A stretch of DNA of 64,000 nucleotides from Hyphomicrobiales bacterium (GTDB taxonomy: Bacteria; Pseudomonadota; Alphaproteobacteria; Rhizobiales; Beijerinckiaceae), in the NCBI GenBank assembly GCA_019075865.1, contig JAGXAN010000003.1, positions 310,001 through 374,000 of the forward strand, in the 5' to 3' direction. The number at the start of each line of letters is the position of its first letter. The first letter of the stretch is position 1. Shown in pieces: positions 8,056 to 15,905 of the stretch. Made by a program: the position numbers and the translations under genes. A model generated the notes under the pieces. That model was not told the DNA's origin. It did no database searches and was given only the letters and a program-made list of their open reading frames with translations.

Positions 8056-9567
8056 TTAATCGGCGATCAATTTATAGGCGGTGCCAGGTTGCAGGCTCTC
8101 TTGACTGCCAAGGCCGTTGAGCATGCGGAAATAGTCCTGCGGACGATCCTGCACCACCATTCGCGCTGCCAAACTTGCCACTGTGTCGCCGGTTTGCGCG
8201 GTCACCAGCACAATGTGCGGGTGGCGGATATTGCCGGTTTCGTCGTTGGTGAGGCGATGAAAGGAAGCGATAGAGGTGAGAAATTCATTGTCCTGGGCGG
8301 GGGTGAGGTCACGGGTGGCAAATATCATCCGATAGACATCCGTGCCAAACCGGATCGCAGCGACACGGAAACTCCATTGCCCGCCGCTGGCCGTGGCTGT
8401 GGCAACCGGGAGGCCGTTGCTGGTGCCATCGCGGATGGAGGCGGGGTGCAGGCCATCCAGCCAGCCTGAACTCAAATAGCTTTTCAGGCTGGTATCAAAG
8501 GGCAGGTGCACGCTATCGAGTCGCACCGCCGCGCGCCCGCCATTGGCGATACCCAGCAGCGCTTTCGGGCTATTCTCCAGCACAAAATTGTCAGGCGCGG
8601 TAAAGCCAAAATCCAGTTTTGGATGGATGAATTTATTGCCGCGCACAAAGCCCTCGGCGGGGTCGTCGCCAAATTCCATGCCGTTGATGGCGGCCAGATA
8701 AGCGGTGCGGTCGCGCTTGCCAATGCCAGGGGCGGCAATGCCACGCGCTTCCCGGATGGCGGTGTCGATGCGCTCCGGCGTGCTCGGATGGGTGGCCATA
8801 ATGTCGGGGTGATTGTTTGAGCTCTTCTTGCCCACCAAAGCCGCGCGCAGGCTGGTTGAATTTTGCAGGCTGGTCAGAAACCGCGCCGCCGCATAGGGAT
8901 CATAACCCGCGCGGCCGATGACATTGATGCCAATTTTATCGGCTTCCAGCTCTTGCTGGCGCGAAAAGCTGGCCAGTGCCTCTTCGGAGCGCTGGGCAAC
9001 CACTTTGCCTTTTTCGTGGTTTTCGATGATTGAAGTGGCTTTGGTGATCAATTCCGAGCGCTTCTCGAATTCTTCGCGCTGGGCGGCATGGTGCGCGGTG
9101 ACATGGCCGATTTCATGGGCCATGACGGCGCCAATCTCCGACGTGTCATTGGCCAGCGCCAGCAGGCCGCGCGTGACGAACAAATCCCCCGACGGCAGGG
9201 CGAAGGCGTTGACAACCGGCGAGTTGAGAATGGTGATGCGGTAGGGTTGTGACGGATTGGGCCCGACGCGGGACAAGGTGACCAGCACGCTGTCCAGATA
9301 GTCCTGCGCCGGTCGCCAATCATAGATGCCACCAAAGGCTGCCACCATCTTCTGGTCGACGGCGGGTCTGGGTTTGGGGGGATTGACCGGCTTTGGCGCG
9401 GGTGCAGGCTGGGGCAATGCCACTTCCATGACCCGGTTGCCATCGGCACCAATGCCAAGGCAACCCGACAAAAGCAGGGGTAGGGCCAGCGTGATAGCGG
9501 CCTTGGCGGATCGCCGGTATAGCTTGGGGTGCCTCACTTGCATTGTCATCCAGTTTATTATGCCCAT
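8056..9567 (-). CDS. M48 family zinc metalloprotease, lipoprotein
   Basis: Periplasmic, lipid-anchored zinc metalloprotease resembling BepA/YfgC, which processes outer-membrane assembly intermediates. The 503-residue protein has an N-terminal lipobox (LLLSGC), a proline-rich linker, then the M48 core with HEIGHVTAHH (HExxH) and the third zinc ligand in ELEADKIG. The last ~50 residues (VTAQTGDTVASLAARM ... YKLIAD) look like a LysM-type peptidoglycan-binding module; BepA instead carries TPR repeats at its C-terminus. It lies 34 bases downstream of the thermonuclease-like gene on the same strand, so the two probably share a transcript. Family is certain; the LysM call is by pattern only. Confidence 0.9.
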   Translation of the reverse strand: MGIINWMTMQVRHPKLYRRSAKAAITLALPLLLSGCLGIGADGNRVMEVALPQPAPAPKPVNPPKPRPAVDQKMVAAFGGIYDWRPAQDYLDSVLVTLSRVGPNPSQPYRITILNSPVVNAFALPSGDLFVTRGLLALANDTSEIGAVMAHEIGHVTAHHAAQREEFEKRSELITKATSIIENHEKGKVVAQRSEEALASFSRQQELEADKIGINVIGRAGYDPYAAARFLTSLQNSTSLRAALVGKKSSNNHPDIMATHPSTPERIDTAIREARGIAAPGIGKRDRTAYLAAINGMEFGDDPAEGFVRGNKFIHPKLDFGFTAPDNFVLENSPKALLGIANGGRAAVRLDSVHLPFDTSLKSYLSSGWLDGLHPASIRDGTSNGLPVATATASGGQWSFRVAAIRFGTDVYRMIFATRDLTPAQDNEFLTSIASFHRLTNDETGNIRHPHIVLVTAQTGDTVASLAARMVVQDRPQDYFRMLNGLGSQESLQPGTAYKLIAD

Positions 9568-9601
9568 TACGAACTTGTCATAACCCTAACATCCCGGGCG
9601 C

Positions 9602-10447
9602 TCAATTTCCATTATCGGATTTCACGCCGGGAGTGGGTGGCCCTGCGGCCAGCGCGTCTGTTACCTCAACCTGGGCGGGCCCGGCAATTTCGATTTGCGG
9701 GCCAAAGCGCATGGACAGGCGTCCGCGCACCCGAATGACATGTCCAGGCAGGGCGCTTGGCGGTAGGTTTGCATGGGCAAAGGCCTTCATGTCCGGTTTA
9801 AGGATAATGGCCGCCAGATCATGGAATTTTCGCGGGCCAAACCGGATATAGGTGCGATAGCCGACCGTTTGCACGCTCACCACCCGGCCGCGAACGACAA
9901 TGTCATGGCCGCGCAGGCCCTTGAAGGCATCGGGGCGGCTGGCATCGACTTCGGCGTGGTCGTCGTCGCTCCATATGCCAAGGCCATCGCGGCGCGCCAG
10001 CGTTTCACTTGCCAGAAATTCATCGCGACAGGGCATGACGGCCCGCGCCCATACTTGCGCGAGGCCGGCCTGCAGCAAGCGCGCTTGCACCGATTGCGTG
10101 CCCGAACCCGCTTTCGCGACATGGACAATGGCCGGCACGCGCCGCCAGCGATCCAGTCCGGCCTGGGTTGCATCAATGGCGACTTTTTGCCCGACCAGAT
10201 TGTCCTGCAACCATTTGCGGGCAAGGCGGCCAAAATCCTGACCGCGTGTGTGCCAATCGGGTATTTCGATCCCGGCGAGCTGAATGCGGCGGCCACCGTT
10301 GAGTTGCAGGGCCAAGTGCGGCGTGATCGCGCTGACGAGCCCAGCCTGCGTTTCCTGCCCGGCACCGCAGGCGCGCTGCGGCATTTGCGCCAGCGCCGAC
10401 GCCTGCCAGAATCCACAAACCAACAAGGCAATACCTGCGACCCGCAA
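9602..10447 (-). CDS. Exported thermonuclease (SNase)-like protein
   Basis: Protein of 281 residues from a TTG start (GGGGGTGGG about 5 bases upstream), with a signal peptide (GIALLVCGFWQASALAQ). Residues 40-150 follow the staphylococcal-nuclease OB fold (IQLAGIEIPDWHTRGQDFG, LARKWLQDNLVGQKV, ARLLQAGLAQVWA). The canonical catalytic Arg/Glu pair is not clearly conserved (LDRWRRVPAIVHV in place of DRYGRTLA.V), so nuclease activity is uncertain. Residues 185-270 form a second domain (DIVVRGRVVSVQTVG) resembling an OB-type nucleic-acid-binding module. It is first of two genes with the M48 protease and divergent from the DUF3297 gene. Confidence 0.75.
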   Translation of the reverse strand: MRVAGIALLVCGFWQASALAQMPQRACGAGQETQAGLVSAITPHLALQLNGGRRIQLAGIEIPDWHTRGQDFGRLARKWLQDNLVGQKVAIDATQAGLDRWRRVPAIVHVAKAGSGTQSVQARLLQAGLAQVWARAVMPCRDEFLASETLARRDGLGIWSDDDHAEVDASRPDAFKGLRGHDIVVRGRVVSVQTVGYRTYIRFGPRKFHDLAAIILKPDMKAFAHANLPPSALPGHVIRVRGRLSMRFGPQIEIAGPAQVEVTDALAAGPPTPGVKSDNGN

Positions 10448-10575
10448 TTAACCCACCCCCATTTTACCTGCAATCTTTCGCATAGCTGACATGACGCCAA
10501 GATGAACCAGAATTGCGAATTGACATTGTGGGGATGCAGGCTATTGCAACGCTTATTGTGCACGGAGGCCAAAGC

Positions 10576-10830
10576 ATGAGTGATAACCCGCCGGATCGCC
10601 TGTCGATTCATCCCGGCAATCCGCATTATGACAGCGCCGTTCTTGAGCGCGGCGTTGGTGTGCGCTTCAAGGGCGTCGATAAAACCAATGTCGAAGAATA
10701 TTGTGTGAGCGAAGGCTGGGTGCGCCTCGCGGTTGGCAATGCCAAGGATCGCGCCGGTAATCCGATGACAGTGAAACTTTCCGGCCTGGTAGAACCTTAT
10801 TTCCAAACACCGGCAGGCGAGGCGGAGTGA
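10576..10830 (+). CDS. DUF3297 family protein
   Basis: Small conserved cytoplasmic protein of 84 residues. I chose the ATG with GGAGG 7 bases upstream (MSDNPPDRLSIHPGNPHYD); the longer open frame adds 21 unlikely residues. The sequence has the family hallmarks DRLS, P.NPHYD, GVRFKG, DVEEYC-like NVEEYCVSEGW and VKLSGLVEPYF. No biochemical role is known to me. Its stop overlaps the GTG start of the following methyltransferase gene by 4 bases (GTGA), so the two are co-translated. Confidence 0.87.
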   Translation: MSDNPPDRLSIHPGNPHYDSAVLERGVGVRFKGVDKTNVEEYCVSEGWVRLAVGNAKDRAGNPMTVKLSGLVEPYFQTPAGEAE

Positions 10831-11774
10831 AGCCGCTCTCCTACGCGCAAAATATGGAAGACATGCAATTGGCCCATGCTCTGGGGGAGCGCGTGGGCTT
10901 TTATCTCGATATCGGGGCGGGGCACCCGATTGCGGACAATGTCTCCTTGTATTTTTATGAACGTGGTTGGCGGGGACTGGTGGTGGAACCACAACCCGAG
11001 CTTGCCCGGCTCTATGCCGCATTGCGGCCGCGCGACGGTTGTGTTCAGGCGTTGATTGGCCAAAGCAGCGGTGTGGCGGATTTCCACGTTTTCAGCACCT
11101 ATCACGGCCTTTCGACCATGGTGGAAGCCCATGCAAAAGCGGCCGCGCAATTGGGTGAGGCAGCGACAACCCAGCAATTGCCAGTGCAGACCCTGGCGCA
11201 ATTATGCGCGGATCATCAGGTCGGCGAGATCGATTTTCTCAAAATTGATGTCGAGGGGGCCGAAGCCGACGTGCTGATGGGCAATGACTGGTCGCGCTAC
11301 CGGCCCAAAATCATTGTCGCGGAAGCGATTGCACCCGGCACGCAGGCACCTTCGCATCAGGCTTTTGAGCCATTTTTGCAAGCGCAGGGCTATCAGTTTG
11401 TTTTATTCGATACACTGAACCGATTTTACGTGGCCCAGGAATGCCCCGAGATTATCGCGCGGTTTGACGGCACACGCATCGATTGGGGCATTGCGACGCA
11501 TATGTATGAAATAGGCCGCGCGCCGGAAAATGCCCGGCACCCAGACCATGCGCTCGCCAACACTCTGGCGCAAGGGCTTTGGGCCAGCCTGCCGCACATG
11601 CCGCGCGAATGGCTGGCGCAGCTTATTCTGCGCGGTGAGGGAAAAGCGCCGGACGCGCCAGCCATTGCCGCGCTTGCCACGGCCCTTGACGGGGAGGCGA
11701 TGCGGCTTGGGCTCGGGCGGATAGCCGCAGGCTATGATGGCGGGCAAATTTACCCATCGGCAAAGGGCGAATAG
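10827..11774 (+). CDS. FkbM family methyltransferase
   Basis: SAM-dependent methyltransferase of 315 residues. The FkbM core is visible: YAQNMEDMQLAHAL, then FYLDIGAGHPIADNVSL (SAM motif I), GLVVEPQPELA, and IDFLKIDVEGAEADVL (the diagnostic second motif). The C-terminal ~100 residues extend beyond the usual domain and are unrecognised. FkbM proteins methylate hydroxyls of sugars or polyketides; the substrate here is not indicated by neighbours. Translation starts at a GTG overlapping the DUF3297 stop. The 3' end overlaps the 3' end of anmK on the other strand by 25 bases. Confidence 0.87.
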   Translation: MKPLSYAQNMEDMQLAHALGERVGFYLDIGAGHPIADNVSLYFYERGWRGLVVEPQPELARLYAALRPRDGCVQALIGQSSGVADFHVFSTYHGLSTMVEAHAKAAAQLGEAATTQQLPVQTLAQLCADHQVGEIDFLKIDVEGAEADVLMGNDWSRYRPKIIVAEAIAPGTQAPSHQAFEPFLQAQGYQFVLFDTLNRFYVAQECPEIIARFDGTRIDWGIATHMYEIGRAPENARHPDHALANTLAQGLWASLPHMPREWLAQLILRGEGKAPDAPAIAALATALDGEAMRLGLGRIAAGYDGGQIYPSAKGE

Positions 11775-12853
11775 ATCGCGCCCAGAACGCGCGGGCCAAG
11801 GGCACCGGTGACAGCCGGCAGGTTGCCGGGCGCGTGTTCCATCCGGCGCTTGGCCAGCCAGGCGAATGCCAGCGCTTCGACGTGCATCGGGTCGACGCCG
11901 GCCGTGAGGGTGCTGGCGACTTTGATGGGGGCGAGGGCGCTGCGCAGGCCCGCCATCATCGCGCCATTCAGCGCACCACCGCCACAAACCAGCACTTCGC
12001 CGGGATTATTGGGGCGAATGGCGGCAGCCGCGCTTTCAACGGTCAGGGCGAGCAGCGTCGCCTGAACATCCTGCGGTGCATGGCGCTCCGGTGCAAAGCC
12101 ATGCAGCCAAGCTGGCGAAAACAGGTCGCGTCCGGTGCTTTTGGGCGGTGCAAGGTGGAAAAAACGTTCGCGCAGCATGGCCTCCAGCAGCTCAGGGATG
12201 ACCGAGCCGCTGGCCGCGAAAGCGCCATCATTGTCGAAGCGGCCACCTCTATGGGTCTGGTGCCAGTAGTCGAGCAAAAGATTGGCAGGGCCGGTATCAT
12301 AGCCGATGACAGCAGCGGGCGGCGCTGCCAGCAGGCTGATATTGGCAATGCCACCGAGATTCAGGATCACCCGTGTCGGGGACAGGCCGAAAATATCGGT
12401 ATGAAAGGCGGGCACCAATGGCGCGCCATGCCCTCCGGCGGCAATATCGCCGGAGCGGAAGTCGCAGATTGTGGTGATGCCGGTTTTCTCGGCGAGGCGT
12501 GCCCCATTCAGCAATTGCAGGCTGTAGCCGAGATCCGGGCGGTGGCGCACGGTCTGGCCATGGGCACCGATAGCGCTGATGGCATGGGGCGCAAGGCCGG
12601 AGTCGCGCAGCAATTGCGTAACCGTTGCCGCATAAAGATCGGCGATTTGGTTGGCGACGACCGCAGCGCGGCCCAATTCATTGTCGCCGGGGCGGTTGAG
12701 GGCGAGGCTTTCGGCGCGCAGCTCATCGACAAAGGGCAGGGTTACGCTGGCGATGACCGCGATGCCTTGGTTATCGAAGCGTGCCAATACCGCATCAACG
12801 CCGTCCATTGAAGTGCCGGACATTATGCCGATATAGCATGGAGCCTGCGTCAT
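11750..12853 (-). CDS. anmK: Anhydro-N-acetylmuramic acid kinase
   Basis: Cytoplasmic kinase that opens and phosphorylates 1,6-anhydro-MurNAc during peptidoglycan recycling. The 367-residue protein (family about 370) has GTSMDGVDAVL at the N-terminus, GAHGQTVRHRPD, TTICDFRSGDIAAGGHGAPLVP, LNLGGIANIS and VCGGGALNGAMM, all AnmK signatures of the ASKHA fold. It is divergent from the MATE gene (144-base gap) and converges on the FkbM gene with a 25-base overlap. No other recycling gene is adjacent. Confidence 0.95.
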   Translation of the reverse strand: MTQAPCYIGIMSGTSMDGVDAVLARFDNQGIAVIASVTLPFVDELRAESLALNRPGDNELGRAAVVANQIADLYAATVTQLLRDSGLAPHAISAIGAHGQTVRHRPDLGYSLQLLNGARLAEKTGITTICDFRSGDIAAGGHGAPLVPAFHTDIFGLSPTRVILNLGGIANISLLAAPPAAVIGYDTGPANLLLDYWHQTHRGGRFDNDGAFAASGSVIPELLEAMLRERFFHLAPPKSTGRDLFSPAWLHGFAPERHAPQDVQATLLALTVESAAAAIRPNNPGEVLVCGGGALNGAMMAGLRSALAPIKVASTLTAGVDPMHVEALAFAWLAKRRMEHAPGNLPAVTGALGPRVLGAIYSPFADG

Positions 12854-12997
12854 TCACCCATCCTCTTGTCTGCCAGCACCGATTGGAATGGTCGGCAGCT
12901 GAAGAATGCGGGGAATTTCTTAAATAGTCGACCAATGGCGCGCATTGTCGCCGCGTATGTGTTAGGCACGGGGCATTGTTTATAACCGATCCAAATC

Positions 12998-14413
12998 ATG
13001 GCCAATGTAATGAGCGAAGCTGACATACTCGATGAAACCCTGGTGGGCGATGCCGAGACCCAAATCATACCTGGCGTCTTTACCAGCGGCAGCGTGATGC
13101 GTCATGTGCTGGTGATGGCTCTGACCAGTGGCATCGGCCTCATGGCGATTTTTCTGGTGGATGTGCTTTCGCTGCTTTATGTTTCGCGGCTTGGCAGCGA
13201 GGTCAAAATCGCGGCGGTCGGCTTTGCCTCGACCATATTATTTCTGGCTATTGCCAGTTCCATTGGTTTCATGATCGCGATTTCTGCACTGGTTTCGCGC
13301 AGCATCGGCGCGGGCGATGAAGTTGCAGCGCGGCGCATGGCGGCTTCCGGAATTGTATGGACCGCGATTGTCAGCGCCGCCATTGCTATCGTTTTATACC
13401 TTGCCAAGGACGCGATTCTGACTTCGCTGAATGCCAAGGGTGAAGCCTTCACGATTGCATCCGCCTACCTCGATTTCACCCTTCCTTCCAATATATTGAT
13501 GTCTGTGGGCGTTGCCTATTCGGGGATATTGCGGGCGGCGGGGGATGCCAAACGGGCGATGTATGTGACGCTTGGTGGCGGCATTGCCACGGCTTTCATT
13601 GACCCGCTGATGATATTTGGCTTGCATTTTGATGTGATGGGCGCGGCCTATTCAACGGTGATCGCCCGATTGATCTTTTGCCTGATCGGTTATCATGGTG
13701 CAGTCATGAAGCTTGATCTGGTGGCGCGCCCGCGCATGAAAGATGCGTTGCAAGACCTGAAACCGTTGATGACCATTGCGGTGCCGGCCATTCTCACCAA
13801 TCTGGCCTCGCCGGTTGGCAGCGCCTTTCTGGCTTCGACGGTTGCCAAATTTGGCGATTCGGCCGTGGCTGCCGGGGCGGTGATTGACCGGGTGACCCCG
13901 CTGGCATTTGGCGGCATGTTTGCGCTTTCGGGCGCCATCGGGCCAGTGCTGGGGCAGAACTGGGGGGCGGGCCTGTTTGAGCGGATGCGGCGAACGCTGC
14001 GCGATGCTTATGTGATCGGTTTCATTTATGTGCTGTTGACATGGGCGCTGCTGGTGCTGGCGAGCGGGGCCATCATCCAGATTTTTGATCTCAATAGCGA
14101 AGCCGCTCATATCGTGCGGGTTTATTGTCTGGTTTCGGGGGTGGGCTGGCTTGGTCTGGGTGCGCTGTTTGTGGCCAATGCTTCGTTCAACAATCTGGGC
14201 GCACCGATGCGGGCAACGCTGTTCAACTGGGGACGGGCAACCTTGGGCACGATTCCATTTGCCACCTGGGGCGCAGCCCATTACGGGCCGCTTGGCGCGA
14301 TGATGGGGGTGATGGTCGCTGCCTTGTTGTTTGGCACGGTTGCCAGTTTCTCGGCTTTCGCGGTGCTCAACAAGGTCGTGCATGGAAAGCTGCCGCAAAT
14401 CAGGCGGGGATGA
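12998..14413 (+). CDS. MATE family efflux transporter
   Basis: Integral inner-membrane exporter of 471 residues with about 12 hydrophobic helices in two six-helix halves. In the MATE family (NorM/DinF type), Na+ or H+ entry drives efflux of cationic or acidic compounds. Typical features are the N-terminal VDVLSLLYVSRLGSEVKIAAVGFA, the GIL/RAAGDAKRAMY loop, and VFALSGAIGPVLGQNWGAGLFERM-like signals in the second half. The first ~28 residues are an acidic cytoplasmic tail. It is divergent from anmK and followed on the same strand by the KirBac gene. Substrate cannot be read from sequence. Confidence 0.93.
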   Translation: MANVMSEADILDETLVGDAETQIIPGVFTSGSVMRHVLVMALTSGIGLMAIFLVDVLSLLYVSRLGSEVKIAAVGFASTILFLAIASSIGFMIAISALVSRSIGAGDEVAARRMAASGIVWTAIVSAAIAIVLYLAKDAILTSLNAKGEAFTIASAYLDFTLPSNILMSVGVAYSGILRAAGDAKRAMYVTLGGGIATAFIDPLMIFGLHFDVMGAAYSTVIARLIFCLIGYHGAVMKLDLVARPRMKDALQDLKPLMTIAVPAILTNLASPVGSAFLASTVAKFGDSAVAAGAVIDRVTPLAFGGMFALSGAIGPVLGQNWGAGLFERMRRTLRDAYVIGFIYVLLTWALLVLASGAIIQIFDLNSEAAHIVRVYCLVSGVGWLGLGALFVANASFNNLGAPMRATLFNWGRATLGTIPFATWGAAHYGPLGAMMGVMVAALLFGTVASFSAFAVLNKVVHGKLPQIRRG

Positions 14414-14551
14414 TAGCGCAAGCTGGCATGATCCGTTCGCGCTGACATGGGCGCGGCGGCGGTCAACCTGTTGCGATGGCTGACTTGCCAATTCACGGTT
14501 TTTCCACAAGATGACGGATGCCAATATGGCGCAGGAAACGCAGGCGCAAGC

Positions 14552-15445
14552 ATGACACAAAAAAAAACCAATAGGCCAAACGCTCACCGCCGGCGCAATC
14601 AGATCCGTCTGGGTGGGCGCTTGTTTGAGATGGAAGGCGTGTCCAAGCGGTATTTTCGCGATTTCAGCCATCGGGCGCTGACGACTTCCTGGCCGAATTT
14701 CATTGGTTCGATTGCGGTTTTGATTGTCATGATCAACGCCGCCTTTGCCCTGCTTTATTCGCTGGTCGATGGGGCGGTGGCCAATGTGCCCAGTCCGCGT
14801 TTTACCTCGCTGTTTTATTTCAGCGTGGAAACCCTGTCGACGGTTGGCTATGGCGACATGCACCCGCAAAGCCAATATGGCCATGTGATTGCCAGCATTG
14901 AAAGCTTTACCGGGATTTTCTGCATCGCGGTCATGACCGGTTTGATTTTCTCGCGGTTCTCACTGCCGAAGGCGCGCATTTTATTTGCCAGTTCCATGAT
15001 CGTCTCACGCCACGAGGGCAAGCGGGTGCTGGAGGCGCGGATCGCCAATGAGCGGCACAATTATATCGTCGATGCGCGCGCGACACTCTGGTTCCTGCGG
15101 CGCAAGGTCACCAGTGAGGGGCGCACCATGCGCGGCTTTGACCCATTGCCGCTGCTGCGGGCGGAAAACCCGACCTTTGCGCTGAGCTGGAGCATTTTCC
15201 ACGTTATTGATGAAGCCAGCCTGTTGCACGGGTTGAGCGAGCGGGATTTCGCCGATATTGACGCGGGGTTTATTCTCAGTGTTACCGGCTATGATGATAG
15301 CTCCGCCCAGATTGTGAATGCGCGGCATATTTATTCTTATGGTGATGTGCGCTGGAACCACAAATTCAGCGATATATTGCGCCAGAGCGATGGTGTGACC
15401 CATATTGATTACAGCAAATTTCACGATACGCTGGCGCAGGATTAA
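14552..15445 (+). CDS. Inward-rectifier-type potassium channel (KirBac)
   Basis: Tetrameric K+ channel of the inner membrane. From the chosen ATG (MTQKKTNRPN) it has 297 residues, near the size of KirBac3.1; a longer frame starts at 14447. Order of parts: a basic N-terminus, an amphipathic slide helix (SKRYFRDFSHRALTTSW), TM1 (FIGSIAVLIVMINAAFALLYS), a pore helix with selectivity filter TVGYGD (97-102), TM2 (GHVIASIESFTGIFCIAVM), then a cytoplasmic beta domain containing GKRVLEARIANERHNYIVDA and FALSWSIFHVIDEAS. The last part aligns by eye with KirBac3.1. No regulator is adjacent. The ribosome binding site is weak for either start. Confidence 0.92.
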   Translation: MTQKKTNRPNAHRRRNQIRLGGRLFEMEGVSKRYFRDFSHRALTTSWPNFIGSIAVLIVMINAAFALLYSLVDGAVANVPSPRFTSLFYFSVETLSTVGYGDMHPQSQYGHVIASIESFTGIFCIAVMTGLIFSRFSLPKARILFASSMIVSRHEGKRVLEARIANERHNYIVDARATLWFLRRKVTSEGRTMRGFDPLPLLRAENPTFALSWSIFHVIDEASLLHGLSERDFADIDAGFILSVTGYDDSSAQIVNARHIYSYGDVRWNHKFSDILRQSDGVTHIDYSKFHDTLAQD

Positions 15446-15575
15446 CTTTTTCGCAAGTTTCGTGGCACTCCCGCCATCATTGATCCGGCGTTACGCTGGC
15501 AAAGTGGTGTAAATTGCTCTATCCTGAATCGACCTTGCAACGGTGCGCGGGTTTTGCGGATGAGGATGGGGTGTT

Positions 15576-15902
15576 ATGAGTAAAGTCGGCAAAGAAATGG
15601 CACATACAGGCAATGGCTCAGCGGAGCCGAATGTCGAGGCCAACACGATTGAGCAAGTTCGTGAGTTGCTGTTCGGGCAGGAGAAGCGCACGGCCGAGCA
15701 GCGCCACCGCGAATTCGAGGAAAAGCTTGAAGCCTTGCATGCGGACATGCTTTCCCGGTTTTCCATGCTGGAGAGTCGCCTTGCCGATACCGAGCGGGCG
15801 CTGGATCAGCAGCACAATGCGGCTTTGGAGGAAATATCCAACGCCATTACCGACCTTGGTTCGCGCGTTCGCAAGCTTGTGGCCCACGCGCGCGGCAGAT
15901 AG
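15576..15902 (+). CDS. Short coiled-coil protein, first gene of the GTPase/OmpA operon
   Basis: Acidic 108-residue protein with no signal peptide or membrane segment. Residues 25-100 are predicted by heptad pattern to be a long helix (RELLFGQEKRTAEQRHREFEEK, then LSRFSMLESRLADTERALDQ). Its RELLFGQE start resembles KNLLFLPE in the N-terminus of the next protein, hinting at a shared interaction motif. The stop is followed almost at once by the start of the OmpA-domain gene, so the two are coupled. Function unknown; a role as a cytoplasmic partner of the OmpA protein or GTPase is inference. Confidence 0.75.
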   Translation: MSKVGKEMAHTGNGSAEPNVEANTIEQVRELLFGQEKRTAEQRHREFEEKLEALHADMLSRFSMLESRLADTERALDQQHNAALEEISNAITDLGSRVRKLVAHARGR

Positions 15903-15905
15903 TTG

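Noticed and set aside
11834-12811. 325-codon plus-strand frame
   Set aside because: Antisense to anmK, which is intact and certain.
13652-14884. 410-codon minus-strand frame across the MATE gene
   Set aside because: Antisense to a certain transporter gene; no signal, domain or ribosome binding site.
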